This document shows positions 22,741 to 31,356 of a stretch of 64,000 bases of DNA, piece by piece. Origin of the DNA: WLXB01 sp040221475 (GTDB taxonomy: Bacteria > Pseudomonadota > Alphaproteobacteria > Rhodospirillales > Rhodospirillaceae); NCBI GenBank assembly GCA_040221475.1, contig JAVKEJ010000036.1, forward strand, positions 1 to 64,000, written 5' to 3'. Within the stretch, counting starts at the first letter, position 1. Each line of letters opens with the position of its first letter. The notes beneath the pieces are model-generated. The model did no database searches. It was not told the origin of the DNA and worked only from the letters and a program-made list of their open reading frames with translations. The position numbers and the translations under genes were made by a program.

Positions 22741-24711
22741 TTGAACATCCGCGTCCTCTGGCAGAAATGGTTCGGTAGAGCAAAGCTTGAGGACTTTGCA
22801 CACTCTCCCTCAGAACAAAAGAAACCGCGCACGCCCGATAAACCGCCAACATCCACACTAAAAAAGGCACGGGTATATATTGAAGAAAATCGATTCTCGA
22901 TCGCTCTGCAACTCTTAAAGCAGCAGTCGCATCATCTTCATAAACATGCTGAGTACTGGTTGCTTTTGAGCGTCTGCTTCCAGTTCTTAGGACGCCCGAA
23001 GGAAGCTGAGGCAGCGCTGAGACGACACAAGAGCTTTGGTCCAGTGTCAGATGACATCGAGGGCAGGCACGCCCGCCTCTTGGCTGAATGCGGCACCTAT
23101 GGGCATGCTAGGAGCCTAGTAACAAGACGTATGGCTAGCTCTGCACCAACGCTGGAATCCGCCATCTCTTTTGCGCGTATACAAGAAATCTTTGGTGGGC
23201 AGCATATGGCCATCAAAACATATGAAACTCTGATAGCGAATGTGCCGCAGCATGCGGAAGCCCTGAACAATCTGGCAAATCTCAAAAAACAGCAAAATGA
23301 ATATGGAGTTGCTGAAGACCTTTATCGCCAAGCCATAGCTCTTAACCCGAGCGGGGCCACCCCGCACCGCAACTTAGGAGACCTTCTTGTTAAGACGTTT
23401 CGCCTCAAGGAGGCCATAGAAGAATATAAACAGACAGTCGCACTTGCCCCGAACAATCCTTATTTTTTGAGCGATCTGTTTTTTACGCAGCATTATTCTT
23501 CAGAATTCAATGCCAATGCGTTTAAAGCTGTTGCTAAAATGTGGGGAAAAAAGTTTGCACAAAAGTCAGATAACGCGCTTAAGCAACCCCAGATTAAAAA
23601 CCGCCCTCCCCTCAGAATTGGCCTGCTCTCTGGAAGTTTTCGTAGGCATCCCGTCGGGTTTATTGGCTTGCCCGGACTTGAAAGACTGAGCCCGGATGAA
23701 TTTACAATTTATTGTTACGCCAACCAAGTCGGCGGTGATCACTATACGGAACGGTTCCGGAAACTCAGTAAGCGATGGCGTTCCGTCACTCACCTGGACG
23801 ATGACCAGCTTCATGCTCTGATCTGTCAAGATCAAATAGACGTCTTAATAGAGATGTCCGGGCATGCCTCTGGTCATAGATTGCCCATCGTCGGACGGCG
23901 CGTTGCCCCACTACAAATTAAATGGGTTGGTGGCCAGTACAACACGATGGGCATTGAATCGATCGACTACTTTTTGTCCGATGATATCGAGTCCCCACCG
24001 GAACATGACACATTATATACAGAAAAAATCCATCGCCTGCCTAAAGTCTACGCCTGCTATGAGCCTCCACCGGACGTACCAAACGTATCGCGCCTGCCAG
24101 CTCTTAAGAACGGTTACATCACCTTTGGCTGCCTGAACAAGAGCAACAAAATTGGCGATGCGTCCGTTGCATTGTGGAGCAAATGCTTGGCATTAGCAGC
24201 AGATAGCCGACTCATCTTACAGGGAGAGGTCTACGCTGATCAAAATATCATAGACCGGGTTACGTCGATGTTTGCCGCCCACGGCATCTCGCCACAGCGT
24301 ATTGAGTGCCGAGGTTTCGCACCCCACCCAGCCCTGTTCTCAACCTACAACGATATTGATATCGCACTTGATCCTCACCCCTATTCAGGGTGCCTCACAA
24401 CCTGCGAATCACTTTGGATGGGTGTTCCCGTCGCGACCCTTCCCGGGCCAACTTTCGCCGGCCGTCACTCAGCAAGCTTTTTAACGACTGTCGGCTTAGC
24501 GGATTGGATTGCTGACTCGGAACTGTCTTTCGTTACTCTCATTAAGGAACAGTGCGACGATCTCAAGACCCTCTCAACACTCCGAGACGGCTTACGCACG
24601 CGCTTGTTATCCTCTCCGCTCTGCGACGCAGAGCAATTCGGCCGCGACTTAGGTCAAGCTTTGAAAGACATGTGGAGAGAAAAGATCTTAACAGGCAAAG
24701 AAGCAGCCTAG
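22741..24711 (+). CDS. TPR-containing glycosyltransferase of family GT41 (O-GlcNAc-transferase-like)
   Basis: A 656-residue protein with tetratricopeptide repeats in the first 250 residues (for example NVPQHAEALNNLANLKKQQN and ALNPSGATPHRNLGDLLVK) and a GT41 catalytic region after about residue 280 (RIGLLSGSFRRHPVGF, VLIEMSGHASGHRLPI, QIKWVGGQYNTMGI, ITFGCLNKSNKI, DPHPYSGCLTTCESLWMGVP). Family members move a sugar, often GlcNAc, from a UDP-sugar to Ser/Thr of proteins. The acceptor here is unknown. The start TTG lies two bases after the ubiG stop, so co-transcription is likely although the functions seem unrelated. Its last four bases overlap the convergent DUF1178 gene. Confidence 0.9.
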   Translation: MNIRVLWQKWFGRAKLEDFAHSPSEQKKPRTPDKPPTSTLKKARVYIEENRFSIALQLLKQQSHHLHKHAEYWLLLSVCFQFLGRPKEAEAALRRHKSFGPVSDDIEGRHARLLAECGTYGHARSLVTRRMASSAPTLESAISFARIQEIFGGQHMAIKTYETLIANVPQHAEALNNLANLKKQQNEYGVAEDLYRQAIALNPSGATPHRNLGDLLVKTFRLKEAIEEYKQTVALAPNNPYFLSDLFFTQHYSSEFNANAFKAVAKMWGKKFAQKSDNALKQPQIKNRPPLRIGLLSGSFRRHPVGFIGLPGLERLSPDEFTIYCYANQVGGDHYTERFRKLSKRWRSVTHLDDDQLHALICQDQIDVLIEMSGHASGHRLPIVGRRVAPLQIKWVGGQYNTMGIESIDYFLSDDIESPPEHDTLYTEKIHRLPKVYACYEPPPDVPNVSRLPALKNGYITFGCLNKSNKIGDASVALWSKCLALAADSRLILQGEVYADQNIIDRVTSMFAAHGISPQRIECRGFAPHPALFSTYNDIDIALDPHPYSGCLTTCESLWMGVPVATLPGPTFAGRHSASFLTTVGLADWIADSELSFVTLIKEQCDDLKTLSTLRDGLRTRLLSSPLCDAEQFGRDLGQALKDMWREKILTGKEAA

Positions 24712-25184
24712 GAAGTCCGTCTTTTTTGCCAGGGTACCGCAGCGATATCGACCCCCTCTTCAATGAGTTCTTGCGCTTCTTCCACAGTTGCCTCGCCGTA
24801 AATTCCGCGCGCTTCCGCTTCTCCATAATGGATTTTACGCGCTTCCTCTGGAAACTTGACGCCCACATTGTCGAAGTTTTTTTCGATAGACGCTTGCAAT
24901 TCTTTTATGGCTTCAACCGCCTTCGTCATCGCAGTGGTCATATCCTCGGGCCCTAGCCCTTTAGATCCCTTAACTTGGGACTGCTCCGGCACGACAGGAG
25001 GTGCGATGTCTTTGACTCCAGACTTAGAAATTCGCGGGGCCATCGGCGCTTTGCGAACCTTGACTGAGCCACAAATTGGGCAAGAAATGTCTTTGGCTTT
25101 GGACAGCGTATCGAAAGCCGCACCGTTCCTGAACCATGATTCAAACTCATGGTCTTTCTCACATACTAAATCGTAAACGATCAT
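24708..25184 (-). CDS. DUF1178 family zinc-ribbon-like protein
   Basis: A 158-residue cytoplasmic protein of the DUF1178 family. It has the typical N-terminus: VYDLVCEKDHEFESWF, a CPICGS pair (about 36-39) and KAPMAPRISK, so C12/H and CxxC could bind a metal. The C-terminal half is helical with EEARKIHYGEAEARGIYGEA. The function is unknown. It follows the nitrilase-family gene by 71 bases in the order comF/grxC/nit/DUF1178 that recurs in alphaproteobacteria, which suggests a role in thiol or amide housekeeping (inference). Confidence 0.88.
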   Translation of the reverse strand: MIVYDLVCEKDHEFESWFRNGAAFDTLSKAKDISCPICGSVKVRKAPMAPRISKSGVKDIAPPVVPEQSQVKGSKGLGPEDMTTAMTKAVEAIKELQASIEKNFDNVGVKFPEEARKIHYGEAEARGIYGEATVEEAQELIEEGVDIAAVPWQKRRTS

Positions 25185-25255
25185 AGATCAGCCTTTAGCA
25201 AAATTTTGTCTCCCTTTAAGGGTGACCCACTCATGTTTCAAGTTTGTTAAAGCCC

Positions 25256-26101
25256 TTAGACCCTTGATTTTGCAGGGTTAAATGCACGGTCATGGTCTAG
25301 AGACGGCATTTTCCGTCGCGTTTTGGCAGAGACCGAAGCGTCAATCTCCGCCAGAATCACCCCTGGTTCTGTTCCTGCATCCGCTAGAATTTGCCCCCAG
25401 GGGTCTACGATAAGCGCATGCCCATAGGTTTTACGGTCATTCGGGTGGATGCCGGTCTGGGCCGGGGCCAAAACGTACGCACCCGTCTCAATTGCCCTGG
25501 CACGAAGTAATACATGCCAATGCGCCTCTCCAGTTGGCTTGGTAAAGGCGGCTGGCACGGTGATGATGTTCGCACCCGCCTGGGCAAGGTTCCGAAACAG
25601 ACTTGGGAAGCGCAAGTCATAACAAATCGTCAGGCCCAACCTGCCCCAAGGCAACTCAACCACAGCAGCCTGATCACCTGGTGCGAAAGTTGAGCTTTCC
25701 GCATAACGCTCGCCATTCCCAAGGTCGACATCGAACATATGAATTTTGTCGTACTGTGCAGCAATCTCACCGTCAGGATTTAAGACATAAGTTCTATTGG
25801 CAACACGCCCATCATTAAGCTTTATGGAGAGGCTGCCGCAGTGCAGCCATATACCGTGCTTTTGAGCCAACAGGCGGAAGGCCTTTAGCCCTTCGTGTTT
25901 GGACTCCTCGCGTGCCTTGTCCGTAATCGCCTGACGTCCCCACTCCATCATGGTGACGTTTTCAGGCATCAATACCAACTGCGCGCCAGCTTCAACTGCA
26001 TTTTCAATGAGCGCTCGGGCGATCTTAATATTGTGGTGAAGATCATTACCAGAATTGACTTGCAAGCACGCAGCTTTGAAGGGTTGTGAGTCATCACTCA
26101 T
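25256..26101 (-). CDS. Carbon-nitrogen hydrolase, Nit2/NitFhit-like amidase
   Basis: A 281-residue nitrilase-superfamily amidase. The Glu-Lys-Cys triad is present: E in VLMPENVTMMEWG (about 47), K in YDKIHMFDVDLGNGERYAES (about 119), C in LTICYDLRFPSLFRNLAQAG (about 160). The ICYDLRFP and AFTKPTGEAHWHVLLRARA motifs are those of the Nit1/Nit2 branch, which repairs deaminated glutathione or removes the omega-amide of ketoglutaramate. Its ATG overlaps the grxC stop (ATGA), so it is coupled to a glutathione-dependent glutaredoxin. That fits a glutathione-repair role. Confidence 0.92.
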   Translation of the reverse strand: MSDDSQPFKAACLQVNSGNDLHHNIKIARALIENAVEAGAQLVLMPENVTMMEWGRQAITDKAREESKHEGLKAFRLLAQKHGIWLHCGSLSIKLNDGRVANRTYVLNPDGEIAAQYDKIHMFDVDLGNGERYAESSTFAPGDQAAVVELPWGRLGLTICYDLRFPSLFRNLAQAGANIITVPAAFTKPTGEAHWHVLLRARAIETGAYVLAPAQTGIHPNDRKTYGHALIVDPWGQILADAGTEPGVILAEIDASVSAKTRRKMPSLDHDRAFNPAKSRV

Positions 26102-26400
26102 GAACTGACAGCAGGTCCTGTACTCGCAGTGAGTAATTGATCTAACCCGCCTTGCTTGTCTAAGGCATAGAGATCATCGCACCCGCCAATGTGTTTTCCA
26201 TCAATGAATATCTGCGGAACCGTATGGCGTCCTCCAGCACGGTTCATCATTTCTTTTTTCCGCGCAGAGTCCGTCAGCACATTAATTTCTTTGAAATTTA
26301 CTCCTTTTTTGGATAGCAGTTTCTTGGCGCTGTAACAAAAACCGCAAAGGGGTGAAGAATAAATTTCGATATCGGCCATGGTTGAGGGACTCGGCTTCAT
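26098..26400 (-). CDS. grxC: Glutaredoxin 3 (dithiol, CGFC)
   Basis: Reduces protein disulfides and glutathione mixed disulfides with electrons from glutathione. It is a small thioredoxin fold with the active site SSPLCGFCYSAK, the cis-proline in TVPQIFIDGKHIGGCDD and the usual helix end. The first ATG (26400) gives 100 residues; ATG 26379 (MADIEIYSSP) gives 93 and fits the family start better, but no ribosome site decides between them. It overlaps the Nit2-like gene by four bases. Confidence 0.95.
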   Translation of the reverse strand: MKPSPSTMADIEIYSSPLCGFCYSAKKLLSKKGVNFKEINVLTDSARKKEMMNRAGGRHTVPQIFIDGKHIGGCDDLYALDKQGGLDQLLTASTGPAVSS

Positions 26401-26478
26401 ATACGGTTGAACTTATCAAACATATTAGACCTTACCCGTAAGGCTTCAAGGACTCCCGCACGGAATTGATCACCGTCC

Positions 26479-27111
26479 ATGTCAGATATTGCCCTTAAGA
26501 CTATCATCCTTCTCACAGGAGAGGCGGAAGCCGAGGCCCTGAGCCGTTTCCTTAAAGCTGAGAATCAGGCGCTGAATATCGTGTCCGCTCCGACAAGAGC
26601 GCACCTGGATACAATCTGCGAAAACATTGGGCGTGGAACCCGTCTGATCTCGTTCTGCTCGCCTGTCATCGTCCCGGCCGACTATCTGAGGAAGATAGAC
26701 TGCGGAAGTTATAATTTTCATCCAGGCCCACCGTCGTATCCTGGCCGTTACCCGAGTGTGTTTGCGCTCTATGATGAAGTAGAAACCTTTGGAATCACGG
26801 TCCATGAGATGGTCGAACGGGTGGATGAAGGAGCCATAATCGAAGCGCGCTGGTTCCCCATCCCACCCAACTGCGATTTAGAAACTTTGGATACGCTGGC
26901 GTTTCAGGAGTTGATCGATACTTTCCGCAAAATGGCGCACCGCCTGAAGACAGATCTTCCCAGGTTGCGAACAAAGCCGATTGGATGGTCAGGCATCAAG
27001 AGGTCTAAAGCAGACTGTGACAGCCTGTGTAGATTAGGTCCAAACCTGTCTGATTCTGAAAGAGCAAAACGCCGTCGGATCTGTGGGCCACATCTGACAG
27101 GCGACAGCTAA
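26479..27111 (+). CDS. Stand-alone formyltransferase-fold protein
   Basis: A 210-residue protein with the formyltransferase catalytic core seen in methionyl-tRNA and GAR formyltransferases. It keeps N-x-H in CGSYNFHPGPPSYPG (about 80-90) and the aspartate in VERVDEGAIIEARW (about 115), which match the Asn-His-Asp triad. It lacks the C-terminal OB-like domain of Fmt and is shorter. It may act on a sugar nucleotide or another amine with 10-formyl-THF; the substrate is unknown. The gene is on the plus strand in a small island between minus-strand comF (four-base overlap at the 3' ends) and grxC, so it interrupts the usual comF-grxC pair. Confidence 0.75.
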   Translation: MSDIALKTIILLTGEAEAEALSRFLKAENQALNIVSAPTRAHLDTICENIGRGTRLISFCSPVIVPADYLRKIDCGSYNFHPGPPSYPGRYPSVFALYDEVETFGITVHEMVERVDEGAIIEARWFPIPPNCDLETLDTLAFQELIDTFRKMAHRLKTDLPRLRTKPIGWSGIKRSKADCDSLCRLGPNLSDSERAKRRRICGPHLTGDS

Positions 27112-27851
27112 CCGCTGGGGGCTGGCACCCGCCCGATCACAAGCGCGTCAACGTGGGTAGCCCCAGCATTGGTTAATGCTATTGCACAGGCGTTCAGAGT
27201 TGCGCCTGTGGTCAGCACATCGTCGATGATCACTATTCTCTTCCCTGCGACGGCCGCGAGATCGATGACCTTAAAAGCATTCGCCACGTTGCGCCGCCGT
27301 GACGCGGCCGAAAGGCCGCCTTGTGAAGGCGTTGCTTTAACGCGCCGCAACACATCATAACGAGCAGGAATGTCAGCCTCGTAAGCAACCCAACGCGTCA
27401 ATAAAGCAGACTGATTGTACGTCCGCACAAGCAGCCGCCAGCGGTGCAGCGGAACCGGAACAAGCAGATCTGCTCGCTCTAACACGTCTTTTCCAGCACG
27501 CACCATCCACCGGGCTAAGGCCGGCGCAAAGTCTGTGCGGTCCGCATACTTGAGCCGTGTGACAAGGCCGCGACTCTTTTCAGTGTAGACGAAAACCGCC
27601 CGCGCCCGATCAAACGCAGGACTGTGCTTTGAACACGCTCCGCACAGGAGCTTTTCGCAACCAAAGGCATAGGGATTTTCGAACGGAATCCCACATCTGG
27701 CGCAATATGGCGTTGTGATAAAGGTAATCTCCTCAAAGCACGTCGCGCACAAAGCGCCTGGATCGGCCACCACTGCGCCACATCCCAAGCACTTTGGCGG
27801 CATGAGCGCATCCAACATCCGGCGTCCGAGAGCAGTAAACGCATGTCGCAT
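27108..27851 (-). CDS. comF: ComF family protein (phosphoribosyltransferase fold)
   Basis: A 247-residue member of the ComF/GntX group linked to DNA uptake and use. The N-terminus carries four-cysteine metal-binding pairs (CLGCGAVV, CATCF, CARCG, CGAC). The C-terminal PRTase domain has the PRPP loop VIIDDVLTTGATLNA (about 205-219) and ALVIGRVPAP at the end. It is divergent from the methyltransferase gene, as often seen in alphaproteobacteria. Confidence 0.92.
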   Translation of the reverse strand: MRHAFTALGRRMLDALMPPKCLGCGAVVADPGALCATCFEEITFITTPYCARCGIPFENPYAFGCEKLLCGACSKHSPAFDRARAVFVYTEKSRGLVTRLKYADRTDFAPALARWMVRAGKDVLERADLLVPVPLHRWRLLVRTYNQSALLTRWVAYEADIPARYDVLRRVKATPSQGGLSAASRRRNVANAFKVIDLAAVAGKRIVIIDDVLTTGATLNACAIALTNAGATHVDALVIGRVPAPSG

Positions 27852-27954
27852 CAGTTTTGGCCCCTCTTAACTCTAAACACAGGGTATCGATCTCCAAATC
27901 ACATAGCCTTCCGCATCCTTTTCCATTTGGAGGTGGTATGCCATAAGCAGACCT

Positions 27955-28851
27955 ATGGTCGCTCCACCCCTCATTTTTGATCGCAAAGCAGTCTCCCGGC
28001 ACCGCACCAGAGCTGGAGGAATTACAGACGCAACCAGTGTGCTCCTCGCCCGGAACAGAGATCAACTCCTGGATCGCCTGCTCGATGTGAAACGAACGTT
28101 TTCCTGCGCGCTGTCGCTTGGCTGCCGATCGGGGTTAACCGCAGAACATTTAAAAACAGAACGAGGCATCGCAACCGTTATTGCAGCTGATTACGCAGAG
28201 TCCTTCGCGCGCCAGGCCCGCAACGCAGGACATGTGTCTGTCGCCTGCGATGAAGAATGGATTCCCTTTTGGACCGATGCTTTTGACCTGATCATCGCCG
28301 AACACACGTTGCATTGGACCAATGATCTGCCCGGCGCGCTGATTCAGTTGCGGCGCTGCCTTCGGCCTGATGGCTTGTTCCTTGCTAGCCTTTTTGGTGG
28401 CAGCACGTTGCATGAATTGCGCGACGCTTTTATCTCCGCAGAAAGCGATTTACTGGGCGGTGTGACACCGCGGGTCTCCCCTTTTGTAGATGTGCGAGAC
28501 GCCGGTGATTTGTTAATGCGCGCTGGTCTCGCGCTCCCTGTCGCCGACACAGACATCATAGAAATGGAATACGAAAATTTAAATGCTCTGATGTCCGATC
28601 TCCGGCTTATGGGAGAAACAAACGCCGTTAAAGACCGCCACCCAGGTCTCTCAACGCCTCGCCTGTTCGCCGCTGTAGAGCAGGTCTATCGCCAACAGCA
28701 CGCCACCAAGAATGGTCATCTAAAAGCGAGCTTCGAGATCGTGACGCTAACCGGCTGGGCTCCCTCCGAAACGCAACAGAAAGCGCTAACACCTGGAAGC
28801 GCAAAAGGGCGTCTCGCAGATGCTTTAGGCACAGAAGAAAGCAAACTATAA
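27955..28851 (+). CDS. SAM-dependent methyltransferase, NDUFAF5/BioC-like
   Basis: A 298-residue class I methyltransferase. The start LIFDRKAVSRHRTRAG and the segments FDLIIAEHTLHWTNDLPGAL and LRPDGLFLASLFGGSTLHEL are typical of the bacterial relatives of mitochondrial NDUFAF5, a complex I assembly factor. The glycine-rich SAM motif is less canonical than usual (ALSLGCRSG). Its divergent position next to comF is conserved. The substrate in bacteria is not established; a role in respiratory complex assembly is inference. Confidence 0.85.
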   Translation: MVAPPLIFDRKAVSRHRTRAGGITDATSVLLARNRDQLLDRLLDVKRTFSCALSLGCRSGLTAEHLKTERGIATVIAADYAESFARQARNAGHVSVACDEEWIPFWTDAFDLIIAEHTLHWTNDLPGALIQLRRCLRPDGLFLASLFGGSTLHELRDAFISAESDLLGGVTPRVSPFVDVRDAGDLLMRAGLALPVADTDIIEMEYENLNALMSDLRLMGETNAVKDRHPGLSTPRLFAAVEQVYRQQHATKNGHLKASFEIVTLTGWAPSETQQKALTPGSAKGRLADALGTEESKL

Positions 28852-28881
28852 GCGACGCCGGTCAAAAAGGATCACAGACCT

Positions 28882-29598
28882 ATGAAATTTAAATCACCTC
28901 TGCTCAAAGGCACTCTGGTCAAACGCTACAAGCGTTTCTTTGCCGACGTCGTCCTGGAGTCTGGCGAAACCGTGACCGCACACTGCGCCAATTCCGGCTC
29001 AATGCTCTCTGTTAAGCCCGAGGGCGCGCCAGTTTGGATATCACCCGCAAACAACCCGAAGCGGAAACTTCAATACACTTGGGAAATTGTTGAGATTGAA
29101 GGCCACAAAGTCGGAATCAATACAGCTCATCCCAATCTCATTGTATCAGAAGCCATTGAGGCAGGAGAGATTCCTGAACTGGCGGGCTATGACTCTCTGC
29201 GGCGTGAAGTCAAATACGGCCAAAATTCCCGCATTGACGCCTTGCTCGAAGCTGAGGGCAAACCCTCCTGCTATGTAGAAGTCAAAAACGTCACCATGAA
29301 GCGGGATTTGACGCCCTCAGGCAAAGCAGAATTTCCTGATTCCGTAACCTCGCGAGGTGCAAAACATTTGGTTGAACTCGCTGATATGGTCGCGGACGGC
29401 CATCGCGCCGTGATGTTCTATCTGGTCCAGCGCGAAGACTGTTTTGCCTTTTCAGTGGCCGGTGATATCGACCCAGATTATGAGGCCGGATTAATCGCCG
29501 CAATGAAAGCTGGCGTGGAGGTTATCTGCTATCAGTGCCATGTAACACCCAAGGAAATCAGCATTTCCGGGCCCTTGCCCATGGATTTACCAAGCTGA
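28882..29598 (+). CDS. sfsA: Sugar fermentation stimulation protein homologue SfsA
   Basis: A 238-residue SfsA family protein with the full-length pattern: LLKGTLVKRYKRFFADV, VTAHCANSGSMLSV, INTAHPNLIVSEA, the nuclease-like CYVEVKNVTM and FPDSVTSRGAKHL. The family has been linked to maltose-gene regulation and shows a PD-(D/E)XK-like nuclease core (E...EVKN); the true activity remains uncertain. It lies 30 bases after the methyltransferase gene with AAGGATC upstream of its ATG, and is followed by map, so these plus-strand genes are probably one transcript. Confidence 0.95.
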   Translation: MKFKSPLLKGTLVKRYKRFFADVVLESGETVTAHCANSGSMLSVKPEGAPVWISPANNPKRKLQYTWEIVEIEGHKVGINTAHPNLIVSEAIEAGEIPELAGYDSLRREVKYGQNSRIDALLEAEGKPSCYVEVKNVTMKRDLTPSGKAEFPDSVTSRGAKHLVELADMVADGHRAVMFYLVQREDCFAFSVAGDIDPDYEAGLIAAMKAGVEVICYQCHVTPKEISISGPLPMDLPS

Positions 29599-29652
29599 AA
29601 CCCCTATATGTGAAGCTACTCTCTACCCTGATTTGATAGAATTGGCTGCCTG

Positions 29653-30474
29653 ATGAACCTAGCTCTGGAAACAGAACCACGACCACGCCCGAACGAAATC
29701 CCACTGCACGGGCCAGAAGCGTTTGAGGCCATGCGCAAATCAGGGCGTTTCGCAGCTGAGATACTTGATTTCATCACACCCCACGTCGTACCGGGTGTGA
29801 CGACAGGCGAGCTTGATAAGCTTTGCTATGATTTTCACATAGAGCATGACGCCGTTCCGGGCCCGCTCGGCTATCGCGGTTTTCCAAAATCCATCTGCAC
29901 TTCCATCAATCATGTGGTGTGTCATGGCATACCGGGCGACCGGCCTTTAAAGGACGGAGATATCGTTAACATTGATGTGTCGCCGATTATCGACACTTGG
30001 TTCGGCGACACCAGCAGAATGTTCTTTGTTGGCGATGTGAAAATCAAAGCGAAGCGACTTGTTGAGGTTACTTACACGGCGATGATGAAAGGAATTGAAG
30101 TCGTCAAACCGGGAGCAAAACTCGGCGACATCGGGCACGCGATTCAAAACTATGCAGAAGGTGAGAGATTCTCAGTTGTCCGCGATTTCTGTGGGCACGG
30201 CATCGGTCAGGTGTTTCACTCAGCCCCCAACGTGATGCACGTTGGCCAGCCCGGCACAGGCATTACGCTTGAAGAGGGCATGTTCTTCACCATTGAACCG
30301 ATGATCAATGCGGGCCGCTATGACACAAAGATTCTGGACGATGGCTGGACAGCCGTAACGCGCGACAAATCGCTTTCGGCGCAGTTCGAGCATACCATCG
30401 GTGTGACGGCTGATGGTTTTGAGATTTTCACCCTGTCTCCCAAAGGGTACACTTGCCCGCCTTTTGCCAGCTAG
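29653..30474 (+). CDS. map: Type I methionine aminopeptidase
   Basis: Removes the initiator methionine from new proteins. The 273 residues hold the pita-bread fold with all five metal ligands: D in VNIDVSPIIDTWFGDTSRMF (two Asp), H in DFCGHGIGQVFH, E in FTIEPMIN and E in AQFEHTIGVT. A 20-residue N-terminal extension (LALETEPRPRPNEIPLHGP) is usual in alphaproteobacteria. radC follows after six bases. Confidence 0.97.
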   Translation: MNLALETEPRPRPNEIPLHGPEAFEAMRKSGRFAAEILDFITPHVVPGVTTGELDKLCYDFHIEHDAVPGPLGYRGFPKSICTSINHVVCHGIPGDRPLKDGDIVNIDVSPIIDTWFGDTSRMFFVGDVKIKAKRLVEVTYTAMMKGIEVVKPGAKLGDIGHAIQNYAEGERFSVVRDFCGHGIGQVFHSAPNVMHVGQPGTGITLEEGMFFTIEPMINAGRYDTKILDDGWTAVTRDKSLSAQFEHTIGVTADGFEIFTLSPKGYTCPPFAS

Positions 30475-30480
30475 CCGCCA

Positions 30481-31242
30481 ATGGCAGACAAGCGCACAAC
30501 TTCGAGAGAAGGTCGCGCGCTTAGCGAAGCACACCAGGACATGTTCCTGGAGAAAGCAACTCCCCCATCTAAGGTCGGCTATCACGGGCACCGGGCTCGA
30601 CTCCGGGCTCGTTTCTTGGATGCGGGCCCTCAGGCCCTGGCCGATTATGAACTGCTTGAACTGCTTCTGTTTTCTGCCCTTCCCCGGAAAGACACCAAGC
30701 CAATCGCCAAGGCCCTCATTGAAACGTTCGGCTCCTTCGCAGATGTCATCACCGCTGACTCAGATAAACTGCTAGCCGTAGACGGACTCGGCGAAAGTGC
30801 AGTTGTCTCGCTAAAGGCCGTGCAAGCTGGTGCGACCCGTATGCTGCGCGCGCATGTCATGGACCGTCCAGTCATCTCGTCCTGGCAGGCATTGATCGAC
30901 TACTGCACCGCTCAGATGACTTTTGAAGATGTCGAGCAGTTCCGCATTCTGTTTCTCGACAAGAAGAACAAGCTGATTGGCGACGAAGCACAGCAGCGCG
31001 GCACGGTGGATCATACGCCTGTGTACCCGCGGGAAGTGGTGAAACGGGCGCTGGAATTGAATGCCAGCGCGATCATTATGGTCCACAACCACCCGTCAGG
31101 GGATCCAACCCCGTCTCAAGCTGACATCGCCATGACGAAGAAGGTCGTTGAAGCCCTTGAGGCTGTCGGCCTCATTCTGCACGACCATCTTGTGCTGGGC
31201 CGGGGCCGCCATATCTCCTTCAAGCAAGAACGTCTGCTTTAG
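30481..31242 (+). CDS. radC: RadC family JAB-domain protein
   Basis: A 253-residue RadC/YeeS-like protein: an N-terminal helix-hairpin-helix (ALADYELLELLLFSALPRKD, DGLGESAVVSLKAVQ) and the JAB1/MPN metalloprotease-like core with the zinc site E..., HNHPSGDPTPSQAD and the D of VLHDHLVLG-type sequence (LILHDHLVLGRGR). Despite the name, a DNA-repair role is doubtful in general. It starts six bases after map, a pairing that is conserved. Confidence 0.95.
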   Translation: MADKRTTSREGRALSEAHQDMFLEKATPPSKVGYHGHRARLRARFLDAGPQALADYELLELLLFSALPRKDTKPIAKALIETFGSFADVITADSDKLLAVDGLGESAVVSLKAVQAGATRMLRAHVMDRPVISSWQALIDYCTAQMTFEDVEQFRILFLDKKNKLIGDEAQQRGTVDHTPVYPREVVKRALELNASAIIMVHNHPSGDPTPSQADIAMTKKVVEALEAVGLILHDHLVLGRGRHISFKQERLL

Positions 31243-31356
31243 GGTTTCCGCCTAAATCTAGGCTCTTTCCAGGTAGAAATAGGACCCTCCATCTGGAAGT
31301 CTGGCGCAGAACTCTTTATACCCACCTCAGACACTCATCTGATCAGGATTACGCCA

